Shown here: positions 22,801 through 34,719 of the stretch, piece by piece | Layout: every line of letters starts with the position of its first letter | Position numbering within the stretch: position 1 is the first letter of the stretch | Source: Gnetum montanum | Taxonomy: Eukaryota; Streptophyta; Gnetopsida; Gnetales; Gnetaceae | DNA: 64,000 nucleotides | Reading direction: 5' to 3' | Assembly: GCA_015680685.1 (NCBI GenBank) | Contig: MNCI01003637.1 | Location: 46,138-110,137, forward strand | Position numbers and translations under genes: made by a program | The notes under the pieces: generated by a model | The model's input: the letters and a program-made list of their open reading frames with translations, nothing else | Databases searched by the model: none | What the model was told of the DNA's origin: nothing

Positions 22801-25468
22801 TAATGAAAAGCTTATCCCTAATAGATTTGTTATGGGATTTAAAACAGATTATACGGACCAACTTTCGGAACTTTTTTCCTTTCAGCGTCAGGACGTTATA
22901 TGTTTTTATTTTACTATTTTGGATTCCCTTTAACTCAATTAATATCAGAATTGGAGGAACAAAAATTGAATCAGAAATGTGTCTTCTCATTCTAGAACTA
23001 TTTTGTCCACAGAGGGGCATTTATGTCTTAGTTTCTGTTGAAGTTTTTCAAAGCTTAATGTTTTTTTTAAACCTTGTTCAAGTTGCTAATTTGATCCTGC
23101 ATTTTGTTCCTGCAGATGCGGTTGTTCCTATTGCATGCTTTATACTGGTCTGTCTGTTTGCACTTCAACACTATGGTACTCACAGAGTGGGCTCAATCTT
23201 TGCACCAGTTGTGTTAGCGTGGCTTTTGTGCATTAGCGTATTGGGTCTCTACAATATAATTCACTGGAATCCAGAGGTTTACCGAGCTCTTTCGCCATAC
23301 TACATGTATAAATTCCTAAGAAAAACCAGGAAAGGAGGCTGGATGTCTTTAGGCGGCATTCTACTCTGCATCACTGGTAAACCCTGTTCCCACAATCTAA
23401 ACGATGATGTCAATTTCTTGATATCTAAATCATAATGTCAAATATTCCCTCAGGTTCAGAAGCAATGTTTGCTGATCTTGGACACTTTTCACAGCTAAGC
23501 ATCAAGGTATACTTTAGGTTTATCCCTCACTTCATAATGAACATAGTTTATCATGGCCACCTAGAGACTTGTTCCATTATTTTAGGTTTTTAACATTTCA
23601 TACTCTGCCATGCTAATGGCTTAATCCTGTCAATTCTGAATCCACCGTATCTGTGGATTTCCCATGATATGAGTCGTTGTTCCGGAAAACTTTGTCAATT
23701 TATTTATTTGTTTATTCATTTTATTTTGGTAACACTGACAGGCAATGACATTTCACATGCAGATTGCTTTTACCTCTCTAGTTTATCCAGCTTTAATTTT
23801 GGCTTACATGGGTCAAGCAGCCTACCTGTCAAAGCATCATCATCTTTCTACATCCTATGCAATTGGCTTCTATGTTTCTGTGCCAGGTACGTCTACATGA
23901 ACCTTAGAGAGAGAGAGAGAGACCAAAACAAAAAAAAGCAAAATTCTGTCCTTTGTTTCCTTTTAAGACTGATTTTGTTCTCTGCAATAATGATTTTTTA
24001 CGTCCATTTCAGAACCTGTAAGGTGGCCAGTGTTAGCAGTTGCTATACTAGCCTCTGTAGTTGGAAGTCAGGCAATCATAACTGGAACATTCTCCATCAT
24101 CAACCAAAGTCTGGCGCTTGGCTGTTTTCCTCGGGTTAAAGTTATACATACTTCTGACAAAATTCATGGACGAATCTATATTCCTGAAATCAACTGGATA
24201 TTGATGGTTTTATGTCTGGCTGTTACTGTTGGCTTCCATGATACTAAGCGGATGGGAAATGCATCAGGTAACTCAGTCCACTGTTCTAAATACAGGAAAA
24301 CATGTTTTCCCCATCTAATTCTGAATTTGGTCTTACACTGGAATTTGTGGAATGAACTTGTTTGTGAATTCCTACTGCAGGTTTAGCAGTCATTTCAGTT
24401 ATGCTTGTCACAACCAGTTTGACATCCTTGGTGATTTTGCTATGCTGGCAGAAGAGCATTTTTCTGGCAATAAGTTTTCTTATGTTCTTTGGGTCCATAG
24501 AGGCTCTGTACTTCTCAGCAGCCCTGATGAAATTCCTGGAAGGAGCATGGGTACCCATGCTTCTTGCCCTGATATTTATGACAATCATGTATGTCTGGCA
24601 TTATGGGACGGTAAAAAAGTATGAGTTTGACCTTCAGAACAAAGTCTCTATCAAATGGATACTTGGTCTGGGGCCTAGTTTGGGCATTGTTCGAGTGCCA
24701 GGAATTGGCCTGGTCTACACAGAACTGGTCACAGGAATACCTGCAAATTTCTCCCATTTTGTCACAAATCTTCCTGCATTTCATCAAGTTCTCGTCTTCA
24801 TCTGCATAAAAGCTGTTCCAGTGCCGTATGTTCCTGCAGAAGAGAGGTTTCTGATTGGACGAGTAGGGCCCAAAGAATACAGACTCTATAGATGCATAGT
24901 TAGATATGGTTACAGAGATGTACATGGTGATAACGATCACTTTGAAGATCAGTTGATTCTCAATCTTGGCGAGTTTATTCGATCTTCTGAAGCAAAGCAT
25001 TCATGCTCAAGTGGAAGTTATTCTGCAGATGGAAGAATGGCTGTTGTGGGTACACCAGCGGAGCTAGGAATGGAGACGCTAGTGAGTTATGAAACAGAGG
25101 AGAGCATACAGTCGGTAAATCTGTCATTCCCAAAATCTTCTACAATTCAGAGCATTCAGGATCTCTTGGAATGTGACTCTCCTTATCTTGCAAAGAGAAA
25201 AAAGGTTAGATTTGTTGTACCAAACAGCCCTGACATGGATCCTGCTGTAAGGGAGGAGCTGAATGATCTGTCACAGGCTAGAGAGGCTGGAATAGCCTTC
25301 ATTCTGGGACATTCTTATGTCAAGGCAAAAAGTGATTCGTCTTTCATGAAGAAGATTGCCATTAATGTGGGGTACAATTTCCTGAGAAGAAATTGCAGAG
25401 GTCCCTCTGTGGCTTTAGGAGTCCCCCATATTTCTCTCTTGGAAGTGGGCATGGTCTATCTTGTATGA
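19872..25468 (+). CDS. KUP: KUP/HAK/KT potassium transporter, nine coding exons, 786 aa
   Basis: Membrane K+ uptake permease, probably plasma or vacuolar membrane. Exons: 19872-19916, 21509-21743, 21862-22107, 22238-22291, 23116-23376, 23454-23506, 23763-23886, 24013-24267, 24381-25468. All introns are GT-AG, every phase matches, and the sum is 2361 nt (786 codons plus stop), the usual family length. Exon 1 encodes [15 protein letters not shown] in good start context (GCTATGG). Family signatures: [15 protein letters not shown] (residues 31-45), [15 protein letters not shown] across the exon 2/3 junction, [37 protein letters not shown] and LEGAWVP. About twelve hydrophobic segments precede a soluble C-terminal domain ending LEVGMVYLV. 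The KESWRSVL start and [19 protein letters not shown] resemble clade II (KUP2/6/8-like). No stop or frameshift; apparently functional. Confidence 0.95.
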
Positions 25469-26292
25469 GACAGAAGAATTCCTTAGAAGTGTAAAAAATT
25501 TCTGGTGCTAACGCTGAGAAAACAGAAGTACAATTGAAATTTAAGGTGTTACATGGCAACCAAATGTTGATGCTGAGTTCTGAGAATGAAAAATCGTAGT
25601 GGTTAAGGGAATTGAGTTACATGTTTCTGACACCTTTCTAATACAGACTAAAGGGCATTCAGCTGAAAGCAAGGAAGTGACTAGAACTCACAGTAGCAGA
25701 CAAAAAACATTAATATGCAATTGACCGTCGTCAATTCTGAAATTAATGCACTGAAGAACCTTCCGTGGAGAAACAATTTCTTCTTCTGCCTCCCCTTGCT
25801 CCTTGCCAAGTTATCCTGGCTAATATGCTATGTTGTCAACATGAAAATGCTTTTCTTTAGCACTATTTCTATCCATAAACTTCGAATTTGGAAAATGTTA
25901 TCCACTACGAAACCTAGAAATCTACACCCTATTTTGAGCAGCCTAGCAGTGTTTATGGAGTAAGCTGGAATCTCTATTGTCTCTATTACGTTAGAAACAA
26001 GTGACTTGTGGAGATCTCTATTTCATGGGGAACATTTAATCATTTCCTTGCACCAAATACGGTGAAAAAATTTTAATTAATTAAAAGAGTTTTTATCAAA
26101 TTATAATTTCCAGATGCGCAACAATACAGTTTTTATAAACCAAAATTTTTCAAACAAAATAAGGAGCATTGCAAAATAAAATTTTAAAAACTTTGAATTG
26201 GTTCTTAACCATTAGCAACTCAACTTTTGAAACAAACTCAAGGAGAATTACAATGACCAACATTTTGGTTGAAAGATAGGTTATAGAGCTGA
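25469..26292. other. KUP 3' flank and intergenic DNA
   Basis: The first few hundred bases after the stop probably hold the 3' UTR; no strong polyadenylation signal stands out. The remainder is AT-rich with no gene. The short open frame at 25715-25963 lacks family resemblance. Confidence 0.4.
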
Positions 26293-26400
26293 GAGCAGCC
26301 TTTGAAGTGGTTAGTTCATTGTCCTGTTAGGCAAGAGCAACCTTTGAAGTGGTTAGTTCATTGTCCTGTTAGGCAAGAGGTTGTTGGTTTAAGTTACACT
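26293..26400 (+). repeat. tRNA-derived SINE-like fragment with 42-bp internal duplication
   Basis: The segment GAAGTGGTTAGTTCATTG, then TCCTGTTAGGCAAGAGG, then TTGGTTTAAGTTACACTC looks like a decayed tRNA-type A box, anticodon region and B box, as in plant tRNA-derived SINEs. Its first part is duplicated in tandem with a 42-bp period (26299 and 26341). Confidence 0.4.
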
Positions 26401-26511
26401 CAAGGCATTGTTAAAAGGATCATCACCTAGAGGTTCAATGTGCATCTTACTAAGATGGCTCTGGGAGGGTTGCTGAATAATCAAAAGCCTAATTTCTTTT
26501 GAGTTGTTGTG

Positions 26512-26633
26512 CCAAGGTTCAAACCCAAGTCTTATGACTTGAGAAACAAACACCTTACCATCACTTCATCTACCAAGGTTCAAACTTAGGTTTTATGACT
26601 TGAGAAACAAACCCTTACCATCACTTTGTCTAC
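26512..26633. repeat. 61-bp tandem duplication
   Basis: CCAAGGTTCAAACYYAGTTATGACTTGAGAAAC-type sequence (shown in part; variable bases differ between copies) occurs twice with a 61-bp period, at 26512 and 26573. GGTTCAAAC is B-box-like, so this may be a second SINE-related relic. Confidence 0.5.
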
Positions 26634-26819
26634 CCCCATTTGGCATGCTCTAGTTGAGACATTGTTATAATCATTTATAATTCTTCTAATATATCATGTT
26701 GGCTATATGTCTTGAGGTGTATGTGTAGTCCCATATTTAGTGAGTTATTTTCATATCAAAATAAAGAAATAAATTGGTATGTTATGAATAAAGGGTTTTT
26801 GGAACTAAATTGAGAAAAT

Positions 26820-27300
26820 CATAGGTCAATGATGAATTTCTAGTAGATTTGTGTTCAATAATATAAAAAGATTTATGATGCTCCTTCTTAAAGATAATAT
26901 TGCTATACATGATTGGTCTAAACCAATTTGGAAATTAGGTTTTAAGAAGACTAAATGCTAAGAAGCACTAGATGAATTTTTCAATAGGAGTTGACTTAGC
27001 AAGTATATTTGTAAGATTACATTTATAAGAATCTTTTATAAGATTATATTTTGTAAATAATTTATTTAGAAGAATCTTTTTTCTTTGAATTGTCTTTCTT
27101 ATATAGTGGTATTAAATCTCAATGTGCTTCTTTAAACAGTGAAATGTTCAATTTGTGGATATGCTAATTGGTCCTAGATGAAATTTTTAGTAGGAGTTGA
27201 CTTAGTTAGTATAAATAATTTTGATAGCGGTCACATTAATTCTAAATTTGAGTGCTAACCTTTGAAGCCATATTATCTCTTGACTTGCTTCTTGATTCTC
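26820..27300 (-). pseudogene. Ty1/copia RNase H relic
   Basis: On the minus strand two classic copia landmarks appear in the right order: SQEIIWLQRLALKF (about 27280-27235; family pattern ASQEVIWLRRL) and KKHIEI then YHYIRKTIQRKKI (about 27150-27080; family pattern TKHIEIRYHFIR). Below that is a weak match to the C-terminal tail of copia RNase H. Stops and indels throughout. No LTRs recognised. Confidence 0.55.
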
Positions 27301-27430
27301 TTTTGAAGATAGAACTACCATACATGACTAGTCTAGACCAATTTGGAAATTAGACCTAGATAGAACTACCATACATGACTTATCTATTCAAATTTGAAGA
27401 TAGAACTACCATACATGACTGGTCTAGATA
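27300..27430. repeat. Degenerate tandem repeat GATAGAACTACCATACATGA
   Basis: Three copies of GATAGAACTACCATACATGA followed by CTRGTCTAGA-like sequence at about 27307, 27360 and 27402, with a related copy near 26900. Local duplication within the copia relic. Confidence 0.6.
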
Positions 27431-27748
27431 TATTGAATACAAATTAAAAATAATGCTTGAGACACTTCCAATTTCTATCAGAACTTGTGTATTTTTATTT
27501 TTGAAGATAAGTCTTTTATTTTCTTTTGTTTTTAGGGCCAATTTACTTTTTTCTTTTCTTTCTAACAATAATAGAATCTTTATTGTTTTGCATATAATTT
27601 CTATTCTTTTAGGTTTTACATGAGTTCTTTATATATTTGATCATAAACTTTTAAAAGTTCATCTTTCTCATTTAAACTAATTTGTAATGTTCATGTTTTT
27701 ATTTTCTCAATTACTAATTCTTCAACAATTTTGGTAATTGTACATTCA

Positions 27749-28150
27749 TGAGCGGTGACCTATCCCAACGCTCTACCATACAAGTCACAAGTGTTCATGT
27801 GCAACCAAATCATAATCTGTGGATGGATAATGTAATTATGCTAGGAGTTGATGTTAAGTTCGTGATCGTTGTCCTCTCACTTTGAGTTAGTGAAATCTGA
27901 ATATATAGTTTAACTCACAGTTAGGCATATGATAGATGATGTTGTAAGGCTCTCACTACTCCTAGTGATAAACATGATTAAAATGGAATTAAAGCCTAAG
28001 TCTAAGTAACACAGAAATGTAAATCTATTCTATCTTAGTAGCAATGAGTATTCATTCTTGATTTACTGGTCATATCTTGGGCTCATGTAATTGTCACTAG
28101 GATTACCAAGTGGAATCATTATTGAGCAAATCAAGGAAGACCATTACAGG
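27749..28150 (-). repeat. AthB 3' LTR, distal part
   Basis: About 400 bp that align at roughly 85-90% (by eye) with 45983-46385 of the 5' LTR, from TGAGCGGTGACCTATCCCA to GAGCAAATCAAGGAAGACC. Interrupted at 28150 by TatC; the LTR resumes at 34249. Confidence 0.85.
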
Positions 28151-28428
28151 TGAAACACCACAAAATTTTGGGTGTCAACGTCTCGACTACAAATTTGGCT
28201 AAGTGTCAAAATGGTGGCACTTTGTCCAAAATTTTTGAAGTGTTGAGTGTAGTTAGCTTCAACTACCAGTTTTGCAATTTTTTTTTTCTAATTGGTAAGT
28301 TAGGCACCCCTTGCATAACACAGGGCAAGCATAGTAGCTAGAGTTAGAAAATTTTCGAACTTTTTCTGGTCACCTCTGGACTTAAATTTTTTTTTGAATT
28401 TTTCTCGTAGTCCCACCTACCACATTAC

Positions 28429-28476
28429 CACATGGTGCTTGATCCACATTTTGGGCTAACCCTAGCCTTATAAATA
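28429..28476 (+). promoter_or_regulatory. TatC LTR promoter: mutated G-box and TATA box
   Basis: CACATG sits where the relatives have CACGTG, about 35 bp before TATAAATA. The 3' LTR of the same element has CATGTG at the matching site (33282-33287). These are two independent C-to-T changes of the central CpG, one per strand. Confidence 0.65.
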
Positions 28477-28499
28477 CCCTTGGATCCAATGTTTTAACG

Positions 28500-28648
28500 A
28501 TTGACATTCTTAGGTGGTTGGCATTCCTAGACAGTTGGCATTCCCAGGCAATTAGCATTCTTAGACGGTTGACATTCCCAAGTGATTGGCATTCTCAGAT
28601 GGTTGACATTCTTGAGTGGTTGGCGTTCTCAAACGGTTGGCATTCCTT
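28500..28648 (+). repeat. 20-bp minisatellite in TatC 5' LTR
   Basis: About eight tandem copies of a 20-bp unit like GGTTGGCATTCCTAGACA, beginning about 25 bp after the TATA box. Same unit as the TatB array. Confidence 0.85.
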
Positions 28649-29382
28649 GGATGTGAACATTTTTAGCACTTGGCATTTGGCATTTTGCATAGAGCATCTT
28701 TGGATGAACGAGACCCAAACACAACGACAGAGAGTCAGAGTTGCACATCATGGCCCACTGCAGCCCTGTTGTAGCCTTGCAGAACACTACACGGTACATC
28801 GTGATGGCCAACCCGGCAGGCACCGTTCATCACAACTAGTGCTAGACTTCACAACCTGACACCATTGAGACTATGACTATGCTTCCACTGCATCTATTGT
28901 ACACTGTGTGCCTTATAAGACCCTTTTGGAGTTAACTACATCTCCATTTGGGGTGGTTTCCATTTCTCTCTCTTATTTCTAGCATTTTCTTATGTCTTTT
29001 CACACTTTTTCACACATCGTCACACTATACTATGCTTGGGCAGTAGTCTTTGTGGGTTGACACTCTTATTTTGGTTGAAACCCTTGGCTACGCTTGCCCC
29101 CATTTCATGGCTATGCTCTACACTTAGCACTGCAAAGCATCTCTTTGACACTTAGCACTATTTCGCGTTGTTTGCACTTGCATTTTGGCTAACCACACCA
29201 CCCCTCAGTTGTACCCACTGCCTCGGTTGCAACCAGCAAAGTCCTTATTTGATCGATAAGACCATTTAGGGTGCTCTATCTTCATTTCCAACAAGGCCCT
29301 CGCATGGAGGTGGGGTTAAGGCTGTGTGTCCATTGATTTCTCAGTGATTCCAACCATTGACATTTTCGTTTGTTACAGTTTT

Positions 29383-29399
29383 TGGCACTAGAAGGAGGG
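29383..29399 (+). other. TatC primer-binding-site-like sequence
   Basis: TGGCACTAGAAGGAGGG, five bases after the LTR end, identical to the TatD block at 51519. Confidence 0.6.
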
Positions 29400-29609
29400 C
29401 CTTGCCATTTCCTTCTACATCTTCTGATTGTTGTCTCGTGTGTTCTCTCCACCATTGGTTGGTGTAGATTAGACCCCATCATCGGTTGCCCTGGAACCCT
29501 GCTAGACAAAAGCCAAAGAGTATCTTTGGCACTTAACCAAAATTTTGGGGGCTTAGGAGAGCATAGCTGGCTCTAGTGTAGTGAGTGTGACATTGGAGTT
29601 AGCCATTTT

Positions 29610-29870
29610 CAATAGCTTTCATAGTTAGCATTTTTTATTGCATTTCCATGCTTAGCATTTTTTCTGCATTTTCATATTTAGCCAAATTTCTGCAATTTCA
29701 TACTTAGCCAAATTTTTTATAGTTTTATACTTAGTCAATTTTTTGCAGATTCCATACTTAGCCATTTTTCTGCATTTTTACACTTAGCTATTTTTTCTAC
29801 ATTTTTAGCCATTTTTCTACTAACAGCAAACTTAGTCATTTTTCTGTAGTTTTCAGAGTTGGCCATTTTT
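29610..29870 (+). repeat. U-rich tandem repeat in TatC leader
   Basis: Diverged units of about 25-35 bp, CTTAGCCATTTTTCTGCATTTT (part of the unit; copies vary), fill the leader before the gag ATG. Homologous to 7806-8030 in TatB. Confidence 0.65.
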
Positions 29871-29897
29871 TGCAAATAGCAACTCTCAAAACCCGAT

Positions 29898-31250
29898 CTA
29901 TGAACATGAATTCAGATCAACCTTCCATGTTAGTTTCTTATACATTTGACACCACAATCCACCCAAAGCGTACCGTGCTAAGCCACGGAGAATACAATTT
30001 TGTTTGTGCCAAAATCCAAACAGGATTACTAGTGGATTGCCTTGACTTGGAGACAAAACAGGATTACAAATGAGTCCACTAGGATAAATGGGAGTACAAC
30101 CCCTCCTTATTCGACATAATCCCACTCATAGAGTCCTACCACCATCTTTTGTCCCAACTCATTTGTGAAAACAAACATGATGTAGGGGCAACCTATGAAG
30201 AAGCTCCACAGGAGGAAGAAGATGAGTTTAAGGCTTACTTCAAATGTGAGAGCCCTATTTACACTATCTTCCAACAATCACTCCCTAGTACGACCCCTTC
30301 TCGATTCAGTCCACCTGTCCTCTTTGAGATGGTGACCATGCCAATTCAACCTTCCTTGCAAGTAACTATTGCATTTGCCCAATCCTACGCTCATGTAGGG
30401 GCCACCTCTTAGTCCTAGATGATTTAGGCATCTTACATCCCGCTTCTCTTACCGACACCCATGATGTTTGTCCAACCCACTACTGTGTGGCCTACCTCGG
30501 TCACCACAACCATTGCTTAGCCAACATATCAACCAAATCTGTTTGCTACGACATTAAACTAGCAACAACCATTTGCCACAACATTAAACTAGCAACGATG
30601 GTTTGCTATGACGTTAAACTGGCAATGACCATTCACTATGATGTTAAGTTGGCAAACTTTGCAACCAAAAATCCGACCTTATGCTATGCAACCAACACAA
30701 GCCTAGCCAATGCAACTGGCTGGCACATCCCCAAGCTTGGATAAGGCATTCTAGTTGATCCAAAGTTTGATGGAGAAGATCAAGCAACTTAAAGCTACCT
30801 CCTTCGAAATTATCAAGGTGGTGGACTTTTACCGAGATGACCCCATAAGTTGTACAGTCCCACCCTTGATGCTTCCAACTAGGGTCCAACTACCTCAATT
30901 CACCAAGTACAATGGTAAAGGAGACCCTAATGCACACTTGGTCACATTTCAATCCAAGTGCCTACTCCTTCAAGCCTGGCCACATGCCATCATGCCCATG
31001 TTTCCCATGTCACTCATTGGCAAGGCCATAAATTGGTATCGTGCGCTACCCAAGGCCTCAATCTCTTCTTTGGAGGATCTCATAAGCTAATTTGTGACAC
31101 ACTTTAAGTACAACTTAAGGCCTAAAGTAACCCTTGACCAACTCATGCAAGTCAACCAGGGGCTCCTAGAGCCCGTGCCAAAATTCCTCCAATGCTGGAA
31201 TGCTGCATTGAGAAAAATGCATGAATCCCTAGGCCCTATGCATCCCCTAA
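29898..31250 (+). pseudogene. gag: TatC gag (degenerate, truncated)
   Basis: Starts at about 29898 (MNMNSDQPSMLVSYTFDTT, parallel to TatB). In order: N-terminal region with GEYNFVCAKIQTGLLVDC; SYHHLLSQLI and an acidic EEEDEF stretch (30150-30412); a linker with four in-frame 30-bp repeats (30541-30660) encoding QPFATTLN-type units; a capsid-like core from about 30760 with VVDFYRDDPIS, FTKYNGKGDPNAHLVTFQ and NWYRALPKASISSLEDLIS; then truncation after KMHESLGP (about 31240). TAG stops interrupt the frame where Gln or Trp is expected. The zinc knuckle and pol are absent. Confidence 0.8.
30541..30660 (+). repeat. Four perfect-length 30-bp coding repeats in TatC gag
   Basis: Four back-to-back 30-bp units (30541, 30571, 30601, 30631) share the core ACATTAAACTAGCAAC. 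Being 30 bp they keep the frame and encode QPFATTLN-stop/Trp-Q; the TAG in two units replaces the TGG (Trp) seen in others. The same unit, still 30 bp, occurs after pol in TatD (63941-64000). Confidence 0.85.
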
Positions 31251-33004
31251 TCAAAACCAGATTAGGAAACAATTGCCATGCATTTTTGACTTTTGTCTAC
31301 ATCACATTAATCTACGCTTTTACATTTTGCCTACTTGCTTAGATCACGCATTTTTTTCTATTCATGCATTTTTTATGCATTCATCCACTTAGCTTATGGA
31401 TTGCATTTGAAAAACATAAAAAACATATAAAAATAAAAAAGAACATCAAACTACAAAAACACATGGCTTGAAAAGGCCTTAAACTAGCCCATGGCCTAGA
31501 ACAGCCTAAATCTATTGCTTTTTACATTACTTTCCTTTTATTCATGCATTTTAACTCTATTTACAATAGGTGTCGCTTGATGTTATTTTTCTAGTTGATT
31601 TTTGCAAGATCTTGCATGCACACAACATGACTACACATGCAGCATCGCACCTCATACAAGCAAGGTAAGCACTCGTCCACCACGAGGCAAAAAAATGGCA
31701 TAGGCAATCTGCTATGACTATAAACTAGGATAGATCATCCTTGAGTCATGACGTTAAACTGGCACCCAGTAGTCTGCTAGGACTATAAACTAGCATGTCA
31801 CGGTCTGCTAGGACCTTAAACTAGGTTCACAATTTTCTAGGACTTTAAACTAGCATGTTTATGATCTGTTGGATCATTGCCATTGGTGAGACCCTTGGGG
31901 CACTTGTAGCATCATCGCTTCCTACCATTCTGCTTATCTTTTGGAGCACCTACCATTAGTGTGACCTTTAGAGGACTCGCAACATCATCACCTTGGCACT
32001 TTTACTAGCTTCCTAAGCACTTGCAACTGGCATAGCATTTGACACATTTGTAGCGTCTTCGCATCCAGCACTTGCAACATCTTCACATTTGGTATTTGCA
32101 TTTGCATCTCATGTTTGTGGTTTTCTTGTCTTCTTGGAGTTGTGTTTGCAGGATGAAGCCTTGAAGGTAATCATGCAAAGGCGCATCTCATTGCAGTAGT
32201 AAGTTGCCACATTACTCTGATATGCATGATTGGACTAGTTAAGCCACTTAAGAGTGCACATCCCCCTCATCCCATTATAGTCTATGCACATCCACTCCTT
32301 CATCCCAATAGCCTCTCATCCCCTACATACTCACAATTGCACATCCCTCTAATGCATACACACCATGATGCATATGACATTCTCTTCATGTTAATTTTAG
32401 AACCCAAGCTGATGTAATGCGACTCATCCTAGGGAAGAAACACCTATCCTATAGATGCGATGTGTTTGCATCAAAGCAAAGCCCATCTACTCGATGATCC
32501 ACACCTTGCAGCTAGCATTTAGTAGCAAGCGAAACCCAACGAGGGTTTGCCTCGTAGCAAAGCAAAAAGAAAAAAAGAAAAAAAATGAAAAAAAAAGGAA
32601 AACAGGGAAAAGCACATCCCCAAGCAAATTGATAATGTTGCAGCTTTGCAACCAACCTAGCCTTGGATCAACTTTGACTCTTTCATGAGCACTTCAACGA
32701 GAGGTTAATGTTTTAGGGGCAAGCCACTTCATGCCATGGTCATTGTCAGCCATCCTGACTTTGCATCTTGCATCAGGATACATTGTTTGCATTTTATTTC
32801 TTCTACTTGCATTTCATCTCTTTAGCACATTGCCTATAGACTCTTCCCTAGCATACCCTTATCCATAGCACTCTTGAACATGGTGGAACTACACCCGATT
32901 GGGTATCGATGAGCGATGTTGATGCCATGTTTGCTATGGTGTTTTGTGATTCTTTGTTGACGTCTCTTAGGCCACTCCTCTAGATGTCAACAAAGAGGGG
33001 CCAT
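31251..33004 (+). other. TatC non-coding 3' region with repeat and polypurine tract
   Basis: No coding capacity. It holds a five-copy array related to the TAAACTRGCAA minisatellite (31705-31857), an A-rich purine stretch (about 32565-32610) and, immediately before the 3' LTR, CAACAAAGAGGGGCCAT, a good plus-strand priming polypurine tract. Confidence 0.65.
31705..31857 (+). repeat. Diverged minisatellite in TatC 3' region
   Basis: Five copies of a roughly 30-36-bp unit such as TCTGCTAGGACTATAAACTA then GCATG. The core TAAACTRG is shared with the coding repeats of the same element, but spacing is irregular and no frame is kept. Confidence 0.7.
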
Positions 33005-34248
33005 TGAAACACCACAAAATTTTAGGTCTTGGCATCTCTATTGCAAATTTGGCTAAGTTTTAAAATGGTTGCACTTTGCCCAAATTTTTCTAAGTGCTAA
33101 GTGTAGTTAGCTCCAACTACTAGTTTTGCAATTTTTTTTTCTAATTACTGAGTTACGCATCTTGCACATAACATGGGGTGAGCATATCAACTAGAGTTAG
33201 AAAAATTTTAAACTTTTTATGATCACCTTTGGACTTGGAAATTTTTTTGAATTTTTCTTGTAGTCCCACCTACTACACTACCATGTGGTGCTCGATCCAC
33301 ATTTTGGGCTAACCCTAGCCCTATGAATACCCCTGGATCTCCAACATTTTAATGGTTGGCATTCCTAGGTGGTCGACATTCCCAGACAGTTAGCATTCCT
33401 AGGTGGTTGGCATTCCCAGATGGTTGACATTCCTAGACGGTTGGCATTCTTAGACAATTGAAATTCCTAGGTGGTTGGCACTCTTAAATGGTTGGCATTC
33501 CTAAGTGGTTGACATTCCTTAGACATGAGCATTTTTAGCACCTGGCATTTGGCATTCTACATAGAGCATCTTTGGGTGAATGAGATCCAAACGCATTGGT
33601 AGAGAGGCATAGTTACACATCATGGCCCACTATAGCCCCGTTGTAGCCCTGCAAAACACCACATGGTACATCATGGTGGCCAACTTGGTAGGCATGGTTC
33701 ATCATAGCGAGCGCTAAACTTCATAGCTCGACACCACTGAGACTATGACTATGCTTCCATTGCACTTTTTGTACACTATGTACTTTCTAAGACCCTTTTG
33801 GAGTTAACTGTGCCTCCATTTAGGGTGGTGTTCCATTTCTCTCTTCCGTTTCTAGCATTTTCTTGCATTTTTCTTTTCTTTTTGTACTTTTTCATGTGTC
33901 ATCACATTGTACTATGCTTGGGGCGATAGTCTCCATAGGTTAACACTCTCATTTCGATTGAAACCATTGGCTATGCTCACCCCCATTCTGTGGCTACGCT
34001 CAACACTTAGCACCATGAAGCACCTCTTTAACACTTAGCACTGTTTTGTGTTGTTTGCACTTGCATTTTGGCTAACCATGCACCCCTCGGTTGTACCCAC
34101 TACCCTAGTTAGAACCGACAAAGTCCTTATTTGATTGAAAAGATTTTTTATGGTGCTCCACCTCCATTTCCAACAAGGCCCTTGCGTAGAGGCTGTGCAT
34201 CCATTGATCCCTCAATGATTCCAGCCATCAACATTTTTAGTTGTTACA
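33005..34248 (+). repeat. TatC 3' LTR
   Basis: 1244 bp, starts TGAAACACCACAAAATTTTA and ends TTGTTACA, aligned with the 5' LTR throughout. The TATA box is mutated (TATGAATA, about 33322), the G-box reads CATGTG, and the 20-bp array is at 33354-33524. Confidence 0.88.
33354..33524 (+). repeat. 20-bp minisatellite in TatC 3' LTR
   Basis: Eight or nine copies of the GGTTGGCATTCCTAGRYR unit. The copy pattern differs from the 5' LTR, so the array has changed since insertion. Confidence 0.8.
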
Positions 34249-34719
34249 AAAAGGTTGCTAAACTATTAAACTTTAACACTCAAAACCAGTCATACACATT
34301 CTGCTTAACTAATGAGCATGAAAATTAAAGTACTTCAGAATGTAAATGATTAAACTAAGAAAACAAGAAAATTATGCAAAGAAAAAAATAGAATAAAAGA
34401 ACTATGGAATGTTGCAATGATGTAAAACAATCTTGATCTTTATTGTTGGTCATAAATTGTGCCCAACTACAATTTACCTGAATAAAGACTTTGGTAAACT
34501 GCTTAAAACCACACTACAAACATTCAAACTATCGCTAAAACTACATAATAAAATTGCATGAGTTTAGGTAAGGATTAGAGAAAATTATTGTTGCTTATAC
34601 ATCCAAGTATCACTATTTATAGGATTTCATAGCTCTCAAGACATTGTATCAATGATGATATAGCATGAGCTATGATATTGTAGATAGAATATCACATTTG
34701 AAAAAAAATGATTTTATCA
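34249..34719 (-). repeat. AthB 3' LTR, proximal part
   Basis: Aligns with 46386-46839 of the 5' LTR, including CTTAACTAATGAGCATGAAAA and AAACAATCTTGATCTTTATT. Its right edge GATTTTATCA is the LTR start on the minus strand; next to it, CCCCACAACT reads AGTTGTGGGG on the minus strand, a plausible polypurine tract. Confidence 0.85.

Larger units (their letters stand above)
28151..29377 (+). repeat. TatC 5' LTR
   Basis: 1227 bp, starts TGAAACACCACAAAATTTTG and ends TTGTTACA before the PBS. Contains a mutated G-box (CACATG, 28429-28434), TATAAATA (28469-28476) and the 20-bp array (28500-28648). Confidence 0.88.
28151..34248 (+). mobile_element. TatC: gag-only Tat-like element with both LTRs, nested in AthB
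   Basis: LTRs at 28151-29377 and 33005-34248, PBS-like block, leader, degenerate gag (29898-31250), about 1.7 kb of non-coding DNA and a purine-rich tract before the 3' LTR. No protease, RT or integrase is present. Gag breaks off abruptly after KMHESLGP, suggesting an internal deletion or a non-autonomous gag-only type (TR-GAG-like). The flanking 5-mers ACAGG (left) and AAAGG (right, one base after the LTR end) may be a decayed target duplication. The two LTRs differ at roughly 15-20% of positions by eye, so the insertion is old. Confidence 0.85.

Noticed and set aside
22773-23435. Long open frame starting in KUP intron 4
   Set aside because: It runs by chance from the intron into exon 5; the splice acceptor at 23115 and conserved KUP residues define the true exon (23116-23376).
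23669-24139. Open frame across KUP exons 7 and 8
   Set aside because: Wrong frame relative to the conserved transporter and spans intron sequence.
24515-25000. 161-codon ORF antisense to KUP exon 9
   Set aside because: Shadow of the real exon; no independent coding signal or family resemblance.
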